Shown here piece after piece: positions 20,700 through 32,700 of a stretch of DNA of 64,000 nt. The stretch covers positions 2,889,603 to 2,953,602 of the forward strand of contig JAVGWX010000001.1 in NCBI GenBank assembly GCA_036924085.1, written 5' to 3'. A program made the translations under genes and the position numbers. The notes under the pieces were generated by a model, which saw nothing but the letters and a program-made list of their open reading frames with translations, searched no databases and was not told the DNA's origin. This DNA comes from Ariolimax columbianus. Its lineage: Eukaryota; Mollusca; Gastropoda; Stylommatophora; Arionidae. Numbering within the stretch: the stretch's first letter is position 1; every line of letters starts with the position of its first letter.

Positions 20700-21412
20700 A
20701 AGCAGTGAATGGGCTGACAACAGCCAGCTACTCATAGCTACAGCACAGTGAATGAGCAGCCAGCGACTCATAGCTACAGCACAGTGAATGAGCAGCCAGC
20801 GACTCATAGCTACAGCACAGTGAATGAGCAGCCAGCGACTCATAGCTACAGCCCAGTGAATGAGCAGCCAGCTACTCATAGCTACAGCACAGTGAATGAG
20901 CAGCCAGCGACTCATAGCTACAGCCCAGTGAATGACCAGCCAGCAACTCATAGCTACAGCCCAGTGAATGACCAGCCAGCAACTCATAGCTACAGCCCAG
21001 TGAATGACCAGCCAGCAACTCATAGCTACAGCCCAGTGAATGACCAGCCAGCAACTCATAGCTACAGCCCAGTGAATGAGCAGCCAGCGACTCATAGCTA
21101 CAGCACAGTGAATGACCAGCCAGCAACTCATAGCTACAGCCCAGTGAATGACCAGCCAGCAACTCATAGCTACAGCACAGTGAATGAGCAGCCAGCTAGT
21201 TAACAATAGCTGACGAAAACTCCATTTCACCTTCAAGTGTGGCCCTTGAAACAGACTGCACCGATGTTGTCTGGCTGAGAGAATAGGAATTGAAAAGAAA
21301 GGCAAATCCAGTCCTAAAAATGCTGTGCTGAGACTGGATGTGTCAGGCCAACCGTGTGGAAGATATCAAACTGCGACACAATGTCCTTTTGAGGACGAAC
21401 GCCGAAGAAGAA
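20700..21412 (+). mobile_element. (GAA)-tailed SINE-like retroposon, copy 3, expanded by an internal array
   Basis: The head (agcagtgaatg ... cagccagctactcatagct) and the 3' part (ggcccttgaaacagactgca; tggatgtgtcagg; ending gaacgccgaagaagaaaaa) match the other copies. The head has been amplified into a 36-bp array, swelling the copy to about 710 bp. A short tattatta repeat at both edges may be a target-site duplication but is too short to be sure. Confidence 0.78.
20708..21200. repeat. 36-bp minisatellite inside a retroposon head
   Basis: About 13 units of 36 bp (contains gccagcgactcatagctaca), alternating cagcac/cagccc and gag/gac variants. The unit equals the head of the surrounding retroposon family, so the array grew from it. 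Confidence 0.95.
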
Positions 21413-21963
21413 AAATATTATTACACCAAAAATAATGCATTTCTCCCCACACAACAGAACACGCACCAGCAACACAAAAACGTAGAAAAGCAAAAAATCA
21501 CAGGATCAGACATGGAACTTCTTGAAACATATTTGGTCTCTGCCTACGGAATTGCTTAAATTCAAAGACAGCTACAAGCAGCAGCTCAACTAATGTCAGC
21601 ATATTCTGGCTCTATCAAGCAAAAGAATAGAAAAAGATCAAGTCAGATTTGGGATTCTGTAATGGCAGCTTCACCGACTCATCAGGAAGATAAGCATGAC
21701 GTTATTGTGCTATCAACCCTGTCAGCAAGGTAGGCTTATTTAAGTGAGTGACATTAACTCTTGACAGTTCTGCTCAACCAGTCACACTTACGAACAAAAC
21801 AATTTCTTTTCGACCAACCAACTTCTAATAGTTGCGTTATTGGTATGTTCTGCCATTTAGTTTATGCGGTATTTCAGGTTTTGAAATAACTTAAAACATA
21901 GCCGACGACAGGTCGCATGCGCAGCTTTAGTTGAATGAGATTCTTCCATTAGGTGGATGTTTA
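21413..21963. other. unassigned sequence
   Basis: Nothing recognised. Confidence 0.4.
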
Positions 21964-21974
21964 CATTGTCAGTT

Positions 21975-22127
21975 CTGCCAAAGACGTATGTCAGACCAAA
22001 AGGTGCAAATATCGCAGTCAATCTGTAACTAGCGACACAACGCATTACCTTTCTCCGGACTACATCCTACCACTTGAAAAGCACTGTTCGGGGCTTGGTA
22101 GCGAGAATGAACGTGAACAAAAAAAAC
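21975..22127 (+). mobile_element. (GAA)-tailed SINE-like retroposon, copy 4 (short form)
   Basis: Starts at ctgccaaagacg, shares ggtgcaaatatcgcagtc, and ends in gaacgtgaac followed by a run of A. Perfect 11-bp direct repeats cattgtcagtt flank it at 21964-21974 and 22128-22138. Confidence 0.88.
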
Positions 22128-22362
22128 CATTGTCAGTTAAAATTGAAAGTTGTGACATTCTTGCGATGGAATTTGCCGATCAAATGTTGAGAAATGAGTA
22201 CTAACTTGATCAGGTCAATGGATATGGATTACATGTGGATATTCAACATGTCTGATGAGTCAAACTCTGACTTTAAAACAGACGACAACAAAATTAGTCA
22301 TGTTTTAGGGGATAAAGCAACAATTTTGACACGTGCCGTGATAACTGTAAGACACAAATCGG

Positions 22363-22930
22363 CAAAAGTAGGCAGGACTGTAAAGAGTGGAATCAAAAGT
22401 AGGCAGGCCTGTAAAGAGTGGAATCAAAAGTAGGCAGGGCTGTAAAGAGTAGAATCAAAAGTAGGCAGGGCTGTAAAGAGTGGAATCAAAAGTAGGCAGG
22501 ACTGTAAACAGTGGAATCAAAAGTAGACAGGACTAAAGAGTGGAATCAAAAGTAGGCAGGACTGTAAAGAGTGGAATCAAAAGTAGGCTGGACTAAAGAG
22601 TGGAATCAAAAGTAGGCAGGACTAAAGAGTGGAATCAAAAGTAGGCAGGACTAAAGAGTGGAATCAAAAGTAGGCAGGACTGTAAAGAGTGGAATCAAAA
22701 GTAGGCAGGACTGTAAAGAGTGGAATCAAAAGTAGGCAGGACTAAAGAGTGGAATCAAAAGTAGGCAGGCTTAAAGAGTGGAATCAAAAGTAGGCAGGCT
22801 TAAAGAGTGGAATCAAAAGTAGGCAGGACTAAAGAGTGGAATCAAAAGTAGGCAGGACTGTAAAGAGTGGAATCAAAAGTAGGCAGGACTAAAGAGTGGA
22901 ATCAAAAGTAGGCAGGACTGTAAAGAATCA
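22363..22930. repeat. 29/31-bp minisatellite
   Basis: About 19 units containing gagtggaatcaaaagtaggc. Two lengths exist (actgtaaagag or actaaagag, differing by 2 bp) in mixed order. Confidence 0.95.
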
Positions 22931-23867
22931 AAATTAATAGACATGATACATAATAATGATGTGCATCCATCCAGAAGAATATCAAAGCCAAGCCTGAAAC
23001 CCTGGGATCAGTATATCAAAATACTCAAGAGGACCTCCTCAGTAAAATTGAATATCAACTGTCACTGATGAAGAGATAAGATGTATGCCAGTACCATATG
23101 TTGCAACAAAAGATCTTTATCTGGAACATAAGCCAGTCTCACTTTCATGCTGCCATTAGGCCTTGGAACTTTAAACATGTGCATGGTTTGAGACCTCAGC
23201 TAAAGGCATTAGTTTCCCAGATCTATAAACTGTTTGCTAGCAGGAGAATAAAGGCCTGGGTGTATCGATGCAACTTCCCTTTTTGTTTGAAAAATAATGA
23301 CAGTTGGATTGGGCACTAACGCCACCTAGCTGAAAAACTACATTATTTTCTGGTAATAAATCTGGTTCATTATAAATGAAGTCTGTCTTCAGTGATGACA
23401 GAGTGTGAAGATATTTATAAGTAGACACAAACCGCAAGATAGAGTTTATAGAGCTGATTCCGTGCATATCAACTCAGAGGTCACAAAAGCAAAAAGTGCG
23501 ATCTCAATGCAGCAGAGGTTTGACAAAGTGATCTCCACACTATTAGTAACATGTGTGTAGTAGACGAGCAGTCTCAACAGTGCGGACAACCTCTCTAAGT
23601 ATACAACTAAAATAGATGAAAGCATATTACAAAGTGTATGCGTGGGTATATAAACCTCTATACAAGTTTGTACAGCACCAAGTTTCTCAATCCTACAATC
23701 ACAATAATCAATAAAAAAACACATTTGATCACACATTGTCCATAATCACAAACAAATTCATACAAACTGATATAATATACATCCTGTAACATCAATAACA
23801 TTCACTCACATTATCTGCTATCACCAAATGTCCACATTTTGTCCGTGTACGAGTAAACAGCATTATA
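22931..23867. other. unassigned sequence
   Basis: Only short unrelated open frames; no element or splice pattern recognised. Confidence 0.4.
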
Positions 23868-24225
23868 AGTGATAAACAGAGACAAACATGACATTATAAG
23901 ATGGACAGAGACAAACATGACATACGTGATGGACAGAGACAAACATGACATTATAAGATGAACAGAGACAAACATGACATTATAAGATGGACAGAGACAA
24001 ACATGACATAAGATGAACAGAGACAAACATGACATAAGTGATGGACAGAGACAAACATGACATTATAAGTGATGAACAGAGACAAACATGATATTATAAG
24101 ATGAACAGAGACAAACATGACATTATAAGTGATGAACAGAGACAAACATGACATTATAAGATGAACAGAGACAAACATGACATTATAAGATGAACAGAGA
24201 CAAACATTATAAGTGATGAACAGAA
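23868..24225. repeat. about 30-bp minisatellite
   Basis: Around 12 units containing cagagacaaacatgacatta with length variants in the gtgat spacer. Confidence 0.93.
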
Positions 24226-24289
24226 GGAAAAACACTAGCACTAAAAGGGCTTATTCCAATTGTTGGGATCTGTCTTGTGATTTACATAC

Positions 24290-24361
24290 AGAGTCAATTT
24301 CATTGGTTTATATGAAAGACTATCAAGAGTCAATTTCATTGGTTTATATGAAAGACTATCA
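24290..24361. repeat. 35-bp tandem pair
   Basis: Two copies of a unit containing caatttcattggtttatatg. Confidence 0.9.
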
Positions 24362-24364
24362 GTT

Positions 24365-24697
24365 GTGACAGTCAACAAGAGCATTGATTTCTGTGACTGC
24401 AACAAGATGATGATGTCAGAGTGGTGTAATTCAGATGTGCTAATGACAATTTTTAGAAATATAGACTTGCCTAATGACAAATGTCATGTCAGAGGTTGCC
24501 ACTATTCTAAAACTACATTCAAAACCTATCAAAATTCATCGGCAAATGCAGGTTCAGTACGGGGATATTTGTGTCATTCTAACAAGTGTACTAGTGGGAG
24601 CAGAAAGTTTCAAAATGGCGTGAGTTCTGTGATAGACTATTCTCAACTGAGGCAGGCACACCCAAGTAGTGATACCAAAGTCGATTGCAGCAGTTAA
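24365..24697 (+). CDS. unrecognised 110-codon open frame
   Basis: A non-repetitive frame with several Cys (FCDCNK, KCHVRGCHYSK, YLCHSNKC) and a Ser-rich C-terminus. No family recognised, no promoter or splice context, and Kozak context is unremarkable. It could be an exon, a gene relic or chance. Low confidence. Confidence 0.2.
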   Translation: MTVNKSIDFCDCNKMMMSEWCNSDVLMTIFRNIDLPNDKCHVRGCHYSKTTFKTYQNSSANAGSVRGYLCHSNKCTSGSRKFQNGVSSVIDYSQLRQAHPSSDTKVDCSS

Positions 24698-24785
24698 ACG
24701 TACTGTAATGAAACATTGCAGAGTAACTGAATAAAATAGCATCACATCTGGATATCATCCATGTTGTTATTCAGTTCCATGAGAT

Positions 24786-25042
24786 GTCTGCGAGGTGGTG
24801 TGTGCCGCGGTAGCTGACTTCAGGTCTGCGAGGTGGTGTGTGCCGCGGTAGCTGACTTCAGGTCTGCAAGGTGGTGTGTGCCGCGGTAGCTGACTTCAGG
24901 TCTGCGAGGTGGTGTGTGCCGCGGTAGCTGACTTCAGGTCTGCGAGGTGGTGTGTGCCGCGGTAGCTGACTTCAGGTCTGCGAGGTGGTGTGTGCCGCGG
25001 TAGCTGACTTCAGGTCTGCGAGGTGGTGTGTGCTGACTTCAG
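24786..25042. repeat. 38-bp GC-rich minisatellite
   Basis: About 6.7 near-perfect units containing gtgtgtgccgcggtagctga. It is markedly more GC-rich than its surroundings and holds a SacII-type ccgcgg in each unit. Confidence 0.95.
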
Positions 25043-25044
25043 AA

Positions 25045-25795
25045 TTGAAACAGCGAAGCTGGGCTGTTGCGTTGTGACTCAAATTTGGCCCCTTGCATCT
25101 GTATTTTCAGCTTGGTAAACAGCTGAAAAAACACAGGATGCCATGTCGGGAGAGTAGGGAGCTTGACAATACAGACGAGCTTTGTGTTTGACAAAGGAAG
25201 TCTGAATGAGATGTTAAGAATGGGCGGATGTGTTGTTATGATGGAGCTGCAAAGTTCCTGTTGTCAACAAGTTTGGTTGTTTGCGTTGCATAGCATCACG
25301 AAGGCGACAGATGACCTTCAGGTAGCACTCTTTGGTAATATTTTGGCCTTGTATGTGTCACCTCATGGGAGTTGAACAAAACAATCAGCATAACTTTCAC
25401 ATTGCTGTGCATCTGCCTTGCTGTTGTTGGCCAGCATGCCCTGCGAGGTTACAGATGTAGTTGTTTCTGCTTCCCTGTTAGCAGCTTCAGCACGAATTTA
25501 GCTGACACTCCTCCGCATAGCCAAATCTGGATGGTGGATCGCTCTCCACCAATGTGCAGCCATCTTTGAAGTGATTGCACCATTCCTTAATGAATGTGAT
25601 GCTCACGGCATCATCGCAGGAAGCCTGTTAAATCTGGTTTCCGCTTGGGTATCGTCAAGCTTTTGGCAAAATTTGATGCAATACCACTGCTGAAGTCATC
25701 CTGTCATTTCACGACAAATGAATATCCGACGGATGCTCACAAACTGACTGCCAGCAACTGACGCTTTCTGTGGGTGGGGAAAAAATGAAATGCAT
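25045..25795 (-). pseudogene. mariner-family transposase, decayed
   Basis: On minus, from about 25700 down, pieces in shifting frames follow mariner order: YCIKFCQKLDDTQAET (N-terminal), GRSD-like VESDPPSRFG, then VMLIVLFNSHE (first catalytic aspartate region lost), HHNNTSAHS (the mariner HHDNAPAH block) and QAPYSPDMA (the YSPDLAP block). Many frameshifts and stops. It differs from the remnant at 1-290. Confidence 0.8.
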
Positions 25796-26404
25796 GCACA
25801 AGAAGGTCTCAAACACCCCATTGCTGGAGGTTAACTCACGTGCTTTGTTTGTTACCGTAGGAAAAAAGTTAGGTCTGATACATTTTGAACAGACATCGTA
25901 CCAAACGCAATAGAGACTATGTAGAAAAATGATGCAGTTGTGAGTAACTTTTGCTGAATATATTTTGAAGAAAATGAAAATTGAAGGTGAGGCACTTTAG
26001 TACTTTCTATTATGATAAATAGACGACTTCTACAAGCTGAAAATGAGGCTAAAATATAAGACAGATTCAGCATGTTTAACATCAAAATAACACACAAACA
26101 AAAATAACAAGATGTGAGATTGCTTTTTTCTAAGAGAGAGGAAACAGGATGTGAGAGATTGCTTCCTTCTAACAGACAAGAGTTACATCTGACTCAAACT
26201 TGGGGTTGCTGAAATCATCTGGTAACTGATGTATAGTGTTTGCTTGAGGGCAGATCTGTGGAGCAGCATTGCCATGTGTACAGTACGCTCGTAACTGCAA
26301 AACTGATCATCTGTTTAGTGTCAACCATTACGTACACATTATGTACAGCAACTAAAACTATATATGGAGATGCCACGGTGCCCCCAATCCTGGCTGATAA
26401 CACA
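25796..26404. other. unassigned sequence
   Basis: A short tandem pair (gatgtgagattgctt / gatgtgagagattgctt) at about 26110-26170; nothing else recognised. Confidence 0.4.
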
Positions 26405-27530
26405 AGACTAGCCTAGCAGATCATAGAGAGACTAGCAGATCATAGAGAGACTTACCGAGCAGATCATAGAGAGACTAGCAGATCATAGAGAGACTTACCG
26501 AGCAGATGATAGAGAGACTTACCGAGCAGATCATAGAGAGACTTACCGAGCAGATCATAGAGAGACTTACCAAGCAAATCATAGAGAGACTTACCGAGCA
26601 GATCATAGAGAGACTTACCGAGCAGCTCATAGAGAGACTTACCGAGCAGCTCATAGAGAGACTTACCGAGCAGATCATAGAGAGACTAGCAGCTCATAGA
26701 GAGACTTACCGAGCAGATCATAGAGAGACTAGCAGCTCATAGAGAGACTTACCGAGCAGATCATAGAGAGACTAGCAGCTCATAGAGAGACTTACCGAGC
26801 AGATCATAGAGAGACTTACTGAGCAGATCATAGAGAGACCAGCCTAGCAGATCATAGAGAGACCAGTCTAGCAGATCATAGAGAGACCAGCCTAGCATAT
26901 CATAGAGAGACCAGTTTAGCAGATCATAGAGAGACCAGCCTAGCAGATCATAGAGAGACTTACCGAGCAGATCATAGAGAGACCAGCCTAGCAGATCATA
27001 GAGAGACTTACCGAGCAGATCATAGAGACTAGCAGATCATAGAGAGACTAGCCTAGCAGGTCATAGAGAGACTAGCCTAGCAGATCATAGAGAGACTAGC
27101 CTAGCAGATCATAGAGACTTACCGAGCAGATCATAGAGAGACTTACCGAGCATATCACAGAGAGACTTACCGAGCAGATCATAGAGAGACTTACCGAGCA
27201 GATCATAGAGAGACTTACCGAGCAGATCATAGAGAGACCAGCCTAGCAGATCATAGAGAGACCAGCCTAGCAGATCATAGAGAGACCAGCCTTGCAGATC
27301 ATAGAGACTAGCCTAGCAGATCATAGAGAGACTAGCCTAGCAGATCATAGAGAGACCAGCCTAGCAGATCATAGAGAGACCAGCCTAGCATATCATAGAG
27401 AGACCAGCCTAGCAGATCATGGAGAGAGACCAGCCTAGCAGATCATAGAGAGACCAGCCTAGCAGATCATAGAGAGACCAGCCTAGCAGATCATAGAGAG
27501 ACTAGTTCATCAGATCATAGAGAGGGATCA
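26405..27530. repeat. 19/24-bp minisatellite, left part
   Basis: About 48 units built on agatcatagagagac with three spacer types: ttaccgagc, tagc and cagcctagc. Blocks of each type cluster. On the minus strand the first type contains ggtaagtctc. The array resumes at 27876 after a retroposon. Confidence 0.95.
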
Positions 27531-27875
27531 AGATGCTGAGCAGCGCATGAGCTGCAGTGGTCAGCGACCCATAGCTGATTGCTTGCGTCAGGGCCAGCAA
27601 ACCAAAGCTGCCAAGACCCTTCTACACCTCCACGCGGTGATCCTGGATAACAGGCTGCAGCAGGGCAGACTGGCTAAGCAGAAGGGATCGAAGAGGGAAT
27701 GCTAACCCGGTACTCAAAAAATGCTTGCTGAAGTCGGATGTGTTGGACCAAAAGGTGCAAATATCGCAGTCAAGCAATAAACTACGACACAACGCATTCC
27801 GTTCTCTGGACTACATTCTGCAACTTAAGCCCTTTCAGGGTTTGGTAGTGGGAGATTGAGAATGAACGAAGCCAA
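27531..27875 (+). mobile_element. (GAA)-tailed SINE-like retroposon, copy 5 (long form), nested in an array
   Basis: About 340 bp, almost full length: head agcagcgcatgagctgcagt, middle caggctgcagcagggcagac, 3' part gtgcaaatatcgcagtcaag, ending gaatgaacgaagcc. The same minisatellite lies on both sides (left agatcatagagag at about 27513-27525; right at about 27876-27888), so it inserted into a pre-existing array. The flanking repeat is consistent with a target-site duplication but cannot be separated from the array unit. Confidence 0.88.
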
Positions 27876-28005
27876 GATCATAGAGAGACTTGCCAATCAG
27901 ATCATAGAGAGACTTGCCTAGCAGATCATAGAGAGACTAGTCCATCAGATCATAGAGAGACTAGTCAATCAGATCATAGAGAGACTAGTCAATCAGATCA
28001 TACAT
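27876..28005. repeat. 19/24-bp minisatellite, right part
   Basis: Five units of agatcatagagagac with spacers ttgccaatc and tagtcaatc, continuing the array that ends at 27530. Confidence 0.93.
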
Positions 28006-28404
28006 ATACATTCTATAAAGCTGGTTACAGGAAAACACAAATACGTGACACATATGTTATCTTGCTCTGTCATTCTTGACATCTTCCACAAGTGTAAAAG
28101 TTACTGGCAATTTACCTAATGGATAAATGCTTGGGCAACTCTTGAATGAGTACAGCAGGAGATAGGTAGGACAAACCCTCAGGGTACAATCTATCAATAT
28201 AACTAAACAGAACATCAAATGGAAAACATAGAAGAAGAGGAAAGTGGTCCAAGAGGACCTGTAGACGAGTGATCTGTAGAGAAGGCTAACACATACAAAT
28301 TGAAATTGTTGAGAAGCAACAGTTGTGTTCCACAGGGCATGAGAAATATGGAAGCATCAAGTTTGGGTTAAACAACAGAACAATTGATCAACTTTCACAG
28401 GTCT
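28006..28404. other. unassigned sequence
   Basis: Nothing recognised. Confidence 0.4.
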
Positions 28405-28797
28405 AGTAACGATCAGGTTCTCAGGGCTGACTGATCTCATTCGATCAGGTTCTCATGGCTGACTGATCTCATACGGTCAGGTTCTCATGGCTGACTGGTC
28501 TCATATGGTCAGGTTCTCATGGCTGACTGGTCTCATTCGATCAGGTTCTCATGGCTGACTGGTCTCATACGATCAGGTTCTCATGGCTGACTGGTCTCAT
28601 TCGATCAGGTTCTCATGGCTGACTGATCTCATTCGATCAGGTTCTCATGGCTGACTGATCTCATACGATCAGGTTCTCATGGCTGACTGATCTCATACGA
28701 TCAGGTTCTCATGGCTGACTGATCTCATACGGTCAGGTTCTCATGGCTGACTGATCTCATACGATCAGGTTCTCATGGCTGACTGATCTCATACGGC
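28405..28797. repeat. 32-bp minisatellite
   Basis: About 12 units containing caggttctcatggctgactg. Confidence 0.95.
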
Positions 28798-29121
28798 ACT
28801 AATTTCTATTCAAGTCCTTTCTGAAGTACATCACCATTTTTAAAAGTAAAAATCAAATATAAAGCTGATTTATTAACCTACAAAAAGGTAAATCTCAACA
28901 ATTTTCAACCGTTTGAAAAGAATACTCTGTCTCCACAATGGCACCAGCCAATCTGAAGACCAACAAAAGTTGACTAGGAGAGGTCTGGGGTAATGGACCT
29001 TTCAGTTGGTCACGCACTGACATTATTATCAACAGACGTGACTGATCAATAGAAATGATAACGCACAGAGATCATCTCACACAAATCATGCACATTACCA
29101 GTCCCAAACTTTTGTTCACTC

Positions 29122-29306
29122 AGATGAAGAATTCCCTTAGATGAAGACTTTCCTTAGATGAAGACTTTCCTTAGATGAAGACTTCCCTTAGATGAAGACT
29201 TCCCTTAGACGAAGACTTCCCTTAGACAAAGACTTCCCTTAGACAAAGACTTCCCTTAGATGAAGACTTCCCTTAGATGAAGACTTCCCTTAGATGAAGA
29301 CTTCAC
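29122..29306. repeat. 19-bp minisatellite
   Basis: About ten units of gatgaagacttcccttaga with gacg and gaca variants. Confidence 0.95.
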
Positions 29307-29410
29307 ACAGAAACAATCATCATAAAATCACCAAACACGTACGATGGAATATAATGTGGAGGTTGGGATACAGATGAAACAAATTTTACAAGACAAAGAG
29401 CATCATTAAA

Positions 29411-29590
29411 AGTGACATGATTCTAGCACCTGAGGTCAAGTGGATGCTAGATTAAGTGTGACATGATTCTAGCACCTGAGGTCAAGTGGATGCTAGATTA
29501 AGTGTGACATGATTCTAGCACCTGAGGTCAAGTGGATGCTAGATTAAGTGTGACATGATTCTAGCACCTGAGGTCAAGTGGATGCTAGAA
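29411..29590. repeat. 46-bp minisatellite, four copies
   Basis: Four nearly identical units containing gattctagcacctgaggtca. Confidence 0.95.
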
Positions 29591-29716
29591 ACACCTGAAG
29601 GTCATAATAATGAACTTGCTGGCAGTTCTAAGCAACCATTCTTGAAGCTCTCACGCCTGGAGAACTACAAGAATCCCGTGATAGACATGATGGTATAGTA
29701 ATGTTATGTGCAGAAA

Positions 29717-29779
29717 CTAGGAGCCAACTTTAGCTATCAACTCGTCACATATGGCTGTCAATTCCTGGTTTTCTTTCTC
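29717..29779 (-). CDS. TACC: TACC last exon
   Basis: The acceptor on minus is gtttattcatag. The 63 nt start in phase 0 and encode EKENQELTAICDELIAKVGS then TAG. The block KEN-EL--ICDELI--K is the conserved end of TACC proteins. Ends 20 residues after the junction, as expected for the family. Confidence 0.95.
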   Translation of the reverse strand, partial: EKENQELTAICDELIAKVGS

Positions 29780-32700
29780 CTATGAATAAACAAATATAAG
29801 CAAAATCAACTGAAACCAACAACTTCAAATTATAACAGATTTCATCAAATCATAACACATTATTTTCCTTATAATGACAACAGTTTACACATGAAATGTT
29901 AAAGTTGCATTTCTACACAGCTATATCAATGAAAACCCTTCACCTCACTGTGGAGCACAGGTCCTCAACCAACAACCTCTAAGTCTGCCCCCTGACTTCT
30001 TCACCAACACAGACCTTAACAGTCCTACTTCACTTATGTTAGACTTCAGTTTGTTTCTCTAAGTAAGTTTTGGCTTGCACCTACTCCTTTTACTTCTTTG
30101 GTTCCAGAATAGAGTATGTCTTGCAATGACTTCTGGTTTTTTTGTGTGCAAAGTATGCCCTATCCAGTGCCAACATCTTCTCCGTATGTTCCATTCCACC
30201 GAGATCTGTCCAGCAGGTTGATGTTGGTGACCATATTGTACCACTTGAAACCATGTTGCAGGCATCTGTTCATGAATGTTTGTACATCTTTGATGTCCAA
30301 GATTCAGAGCCATTTAGCAGTACTGGTTTTACAATCTGCGTGTCTTACTTACTTCTTTGGAGCTCCCAAATGTTTCCAATGTAATGAAAAGTCCTCTGAC
30401 TTTCTGAATCCTTAACCAGATATCCCTTTCTGTACCCCCCATATTGTCGTTACCCTCTCGGAGTGTGGTGTCTCTTTGATGTAGATAAATGAGTCGTTCA
30501 CCTTTCGGAGTGTGGTGTCTCTCTGATGTAGATAAATGAGTAGTCTACCTCTTGGAATGGGGTGCCTCTCTGATGTAGATAAATGAGTAGTCTACCTCTT
30601 GGAATGGGGTGCCTCTCTGATGTAGATAAATGAGTCGTCCACCTCTCGGAGTGTGGTGTCTCTCTGATGTAGATAAATGAGTAGTCTACCTCTTGGAATG
30701 GGGTGCCTCTCTGATGTAGATAAATGAGTAGTCTACCTCTTGGAATGGGGTGCCTCTCTGATGTAGATAAATGAGTCGTCCACCTCTCGGAGTGTGGTGT
30801 CTCTCTGATGTAGATAAATGAGTAGTCTACCTCTTGGAATGAGGTGCCTCTCTGATGTAGATAAATGAGTCATCCACCTCTTGGAGTGTGGTGTCTCTCT
30901 GATGTAGATAAATGAGTCGTCCACCTCTCGGAGTGTGGTGTCTCTCTGATGTAGATAAATGAGTCGTCCACCTCTCGGAGTGTGGTGTCTCTCTGATGTA
31001 GATAAATGAGTAGTCTACCTCTTGGAATGGGGTGTCTCTTTGATGTAGATAAATGAGTTGTCCACCTCTTGGGTGTCTCACAACATGATGTAGATAAATG
31101 AGTCGTCCACCTCTCGGGTGTCTCTCAACATGATGTAGATAAATGAGTCATCCTACTCTAGGAGTGTGGTGTCTCTCAATATGATGTAGATAAATGAGTC
31201 ATTCACCTCTCGGAGTGTGGTGTCTCTCAGCATGATGTAGATAAATGAGTCATCCACCTCGTGGAGTGTCATGTGTCTCAACATGATGTGAATCTAATCA
31301 GCTGAAAGTATTCATAGAATCTGAGTTTTCTCCCTTTGAATTCCCATAATTTATGTGACCATGGCTCAATTCACTTCAAGTTACTTTGCAGCTGATTTCA
31401 GTCATGTCATAGAACAGCCAAGTCATCAGTGAATTCCAGGTCCTCTAATTCTGTCATCAGAGTTCATAAACTTCCACAATCCCTGGCTGGGTATTCACAT
31501 CATAAATCATTCTAATTTGTGTCTTATATCCTATTAACCATAATTTAAACTAAACTGAATATTAGCTCTTTACAGCTTGATTTGGCCACAAGACATCAAT
31601 TTCCGTATGAGTCGGCTTTTTGTTGACTTCTAAAACATGCGTTATGTTCTGTGATTTAGTTTGCAGAGTTTCAGGTTTTGAAGTAATGTAATAGATGGAG
31701 TAATGTAATAGATGGTGACAATTTATTAATGTATGGTCATTTAAGTGTAGAGTTATTTCTAATAGGTAGACATTTGAGAACGATGTGATGTCTCAAAGTT
31801 GACGCATTTAGCATGATGACAGTTGGTCCTCAAGACTCAAGAAATGATGAATTTATTTGATCAGACCTTTGATCATGCATCTGGAATCCACATGGATATA
31901 GAACACATGCCCAATTGAGAGTTTGACTGGCACACAGAAGAAGGGCACATTGGCAAGATATAAACAAAAAGTCATGAGCACACCATCCTCTCTTCTCTTC
32001 ATTAATGTAATTTAATGCTTCATATTAAAATTGTATTTTTATTATAAATACTTCATGTCATAAACGGTTTAATTATTTGTTTTACGTTGTTTAGATCATA
32101 ATTGTAGTGAGTCTTTAAATATTTATGAATTGTATGTTGAATAACATTATTTGACACACAAATTTGTGGCACTTGCCCTGGATTGAAAAAACACAATTTG
32201 GCAAAATTAACTTGGACTAGAAACAGATATAATATCAAGATCAGGTGAAGTTGATATTTCTGTATAACAAGATCAGGTGAAGTTGATATTTCTGTATAAC
32301 AGGATCAGGTGAAGTTGATATTTCTGTATAACAAGATCAGGTGAAGTTGATATTTCTGTATAACAAGATCAGGTGAAGTTGATATTTCTGTATAACAAGA
32401 TCAGGTGAAGTTGATATTTCTGTATAACAAGATCAGGTGAAGTTGATATTTCTGTATAACAAGATCAGGTGAAGTTGATATTTCTGTATAACAAGATCAG
32501 GTGAAGTTGATATTTCTGTATAACAAGATCATGTGAAGTTGATATTTCTGTATAACAAGATCAGGTGAAGTTGATATTTCTGTATAACAAGATCAGGTGA
32601 AGTTAATATTTCTGTATAACAGGATCTTCTTCTTCGGTGTTCGCCCTGTAAAGGATGTTGTGTCATAGTCTACAGTGAGGCTGTGATATCTGCACCTTTC

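Larger units (their letters stand above)
28798..29716 (-). other. region downstream of the TACC stop, possible 3' UTR
   Basis: Lies just past the TACC stop codon. An AATAAA on the minus strand (tttatt on plus at about 28869-28874) could be the polyadenylation signal, which would give a 3' UTR of about 850 nt containing two minisatellites. No transcript evidence. Confidence 0.3.
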
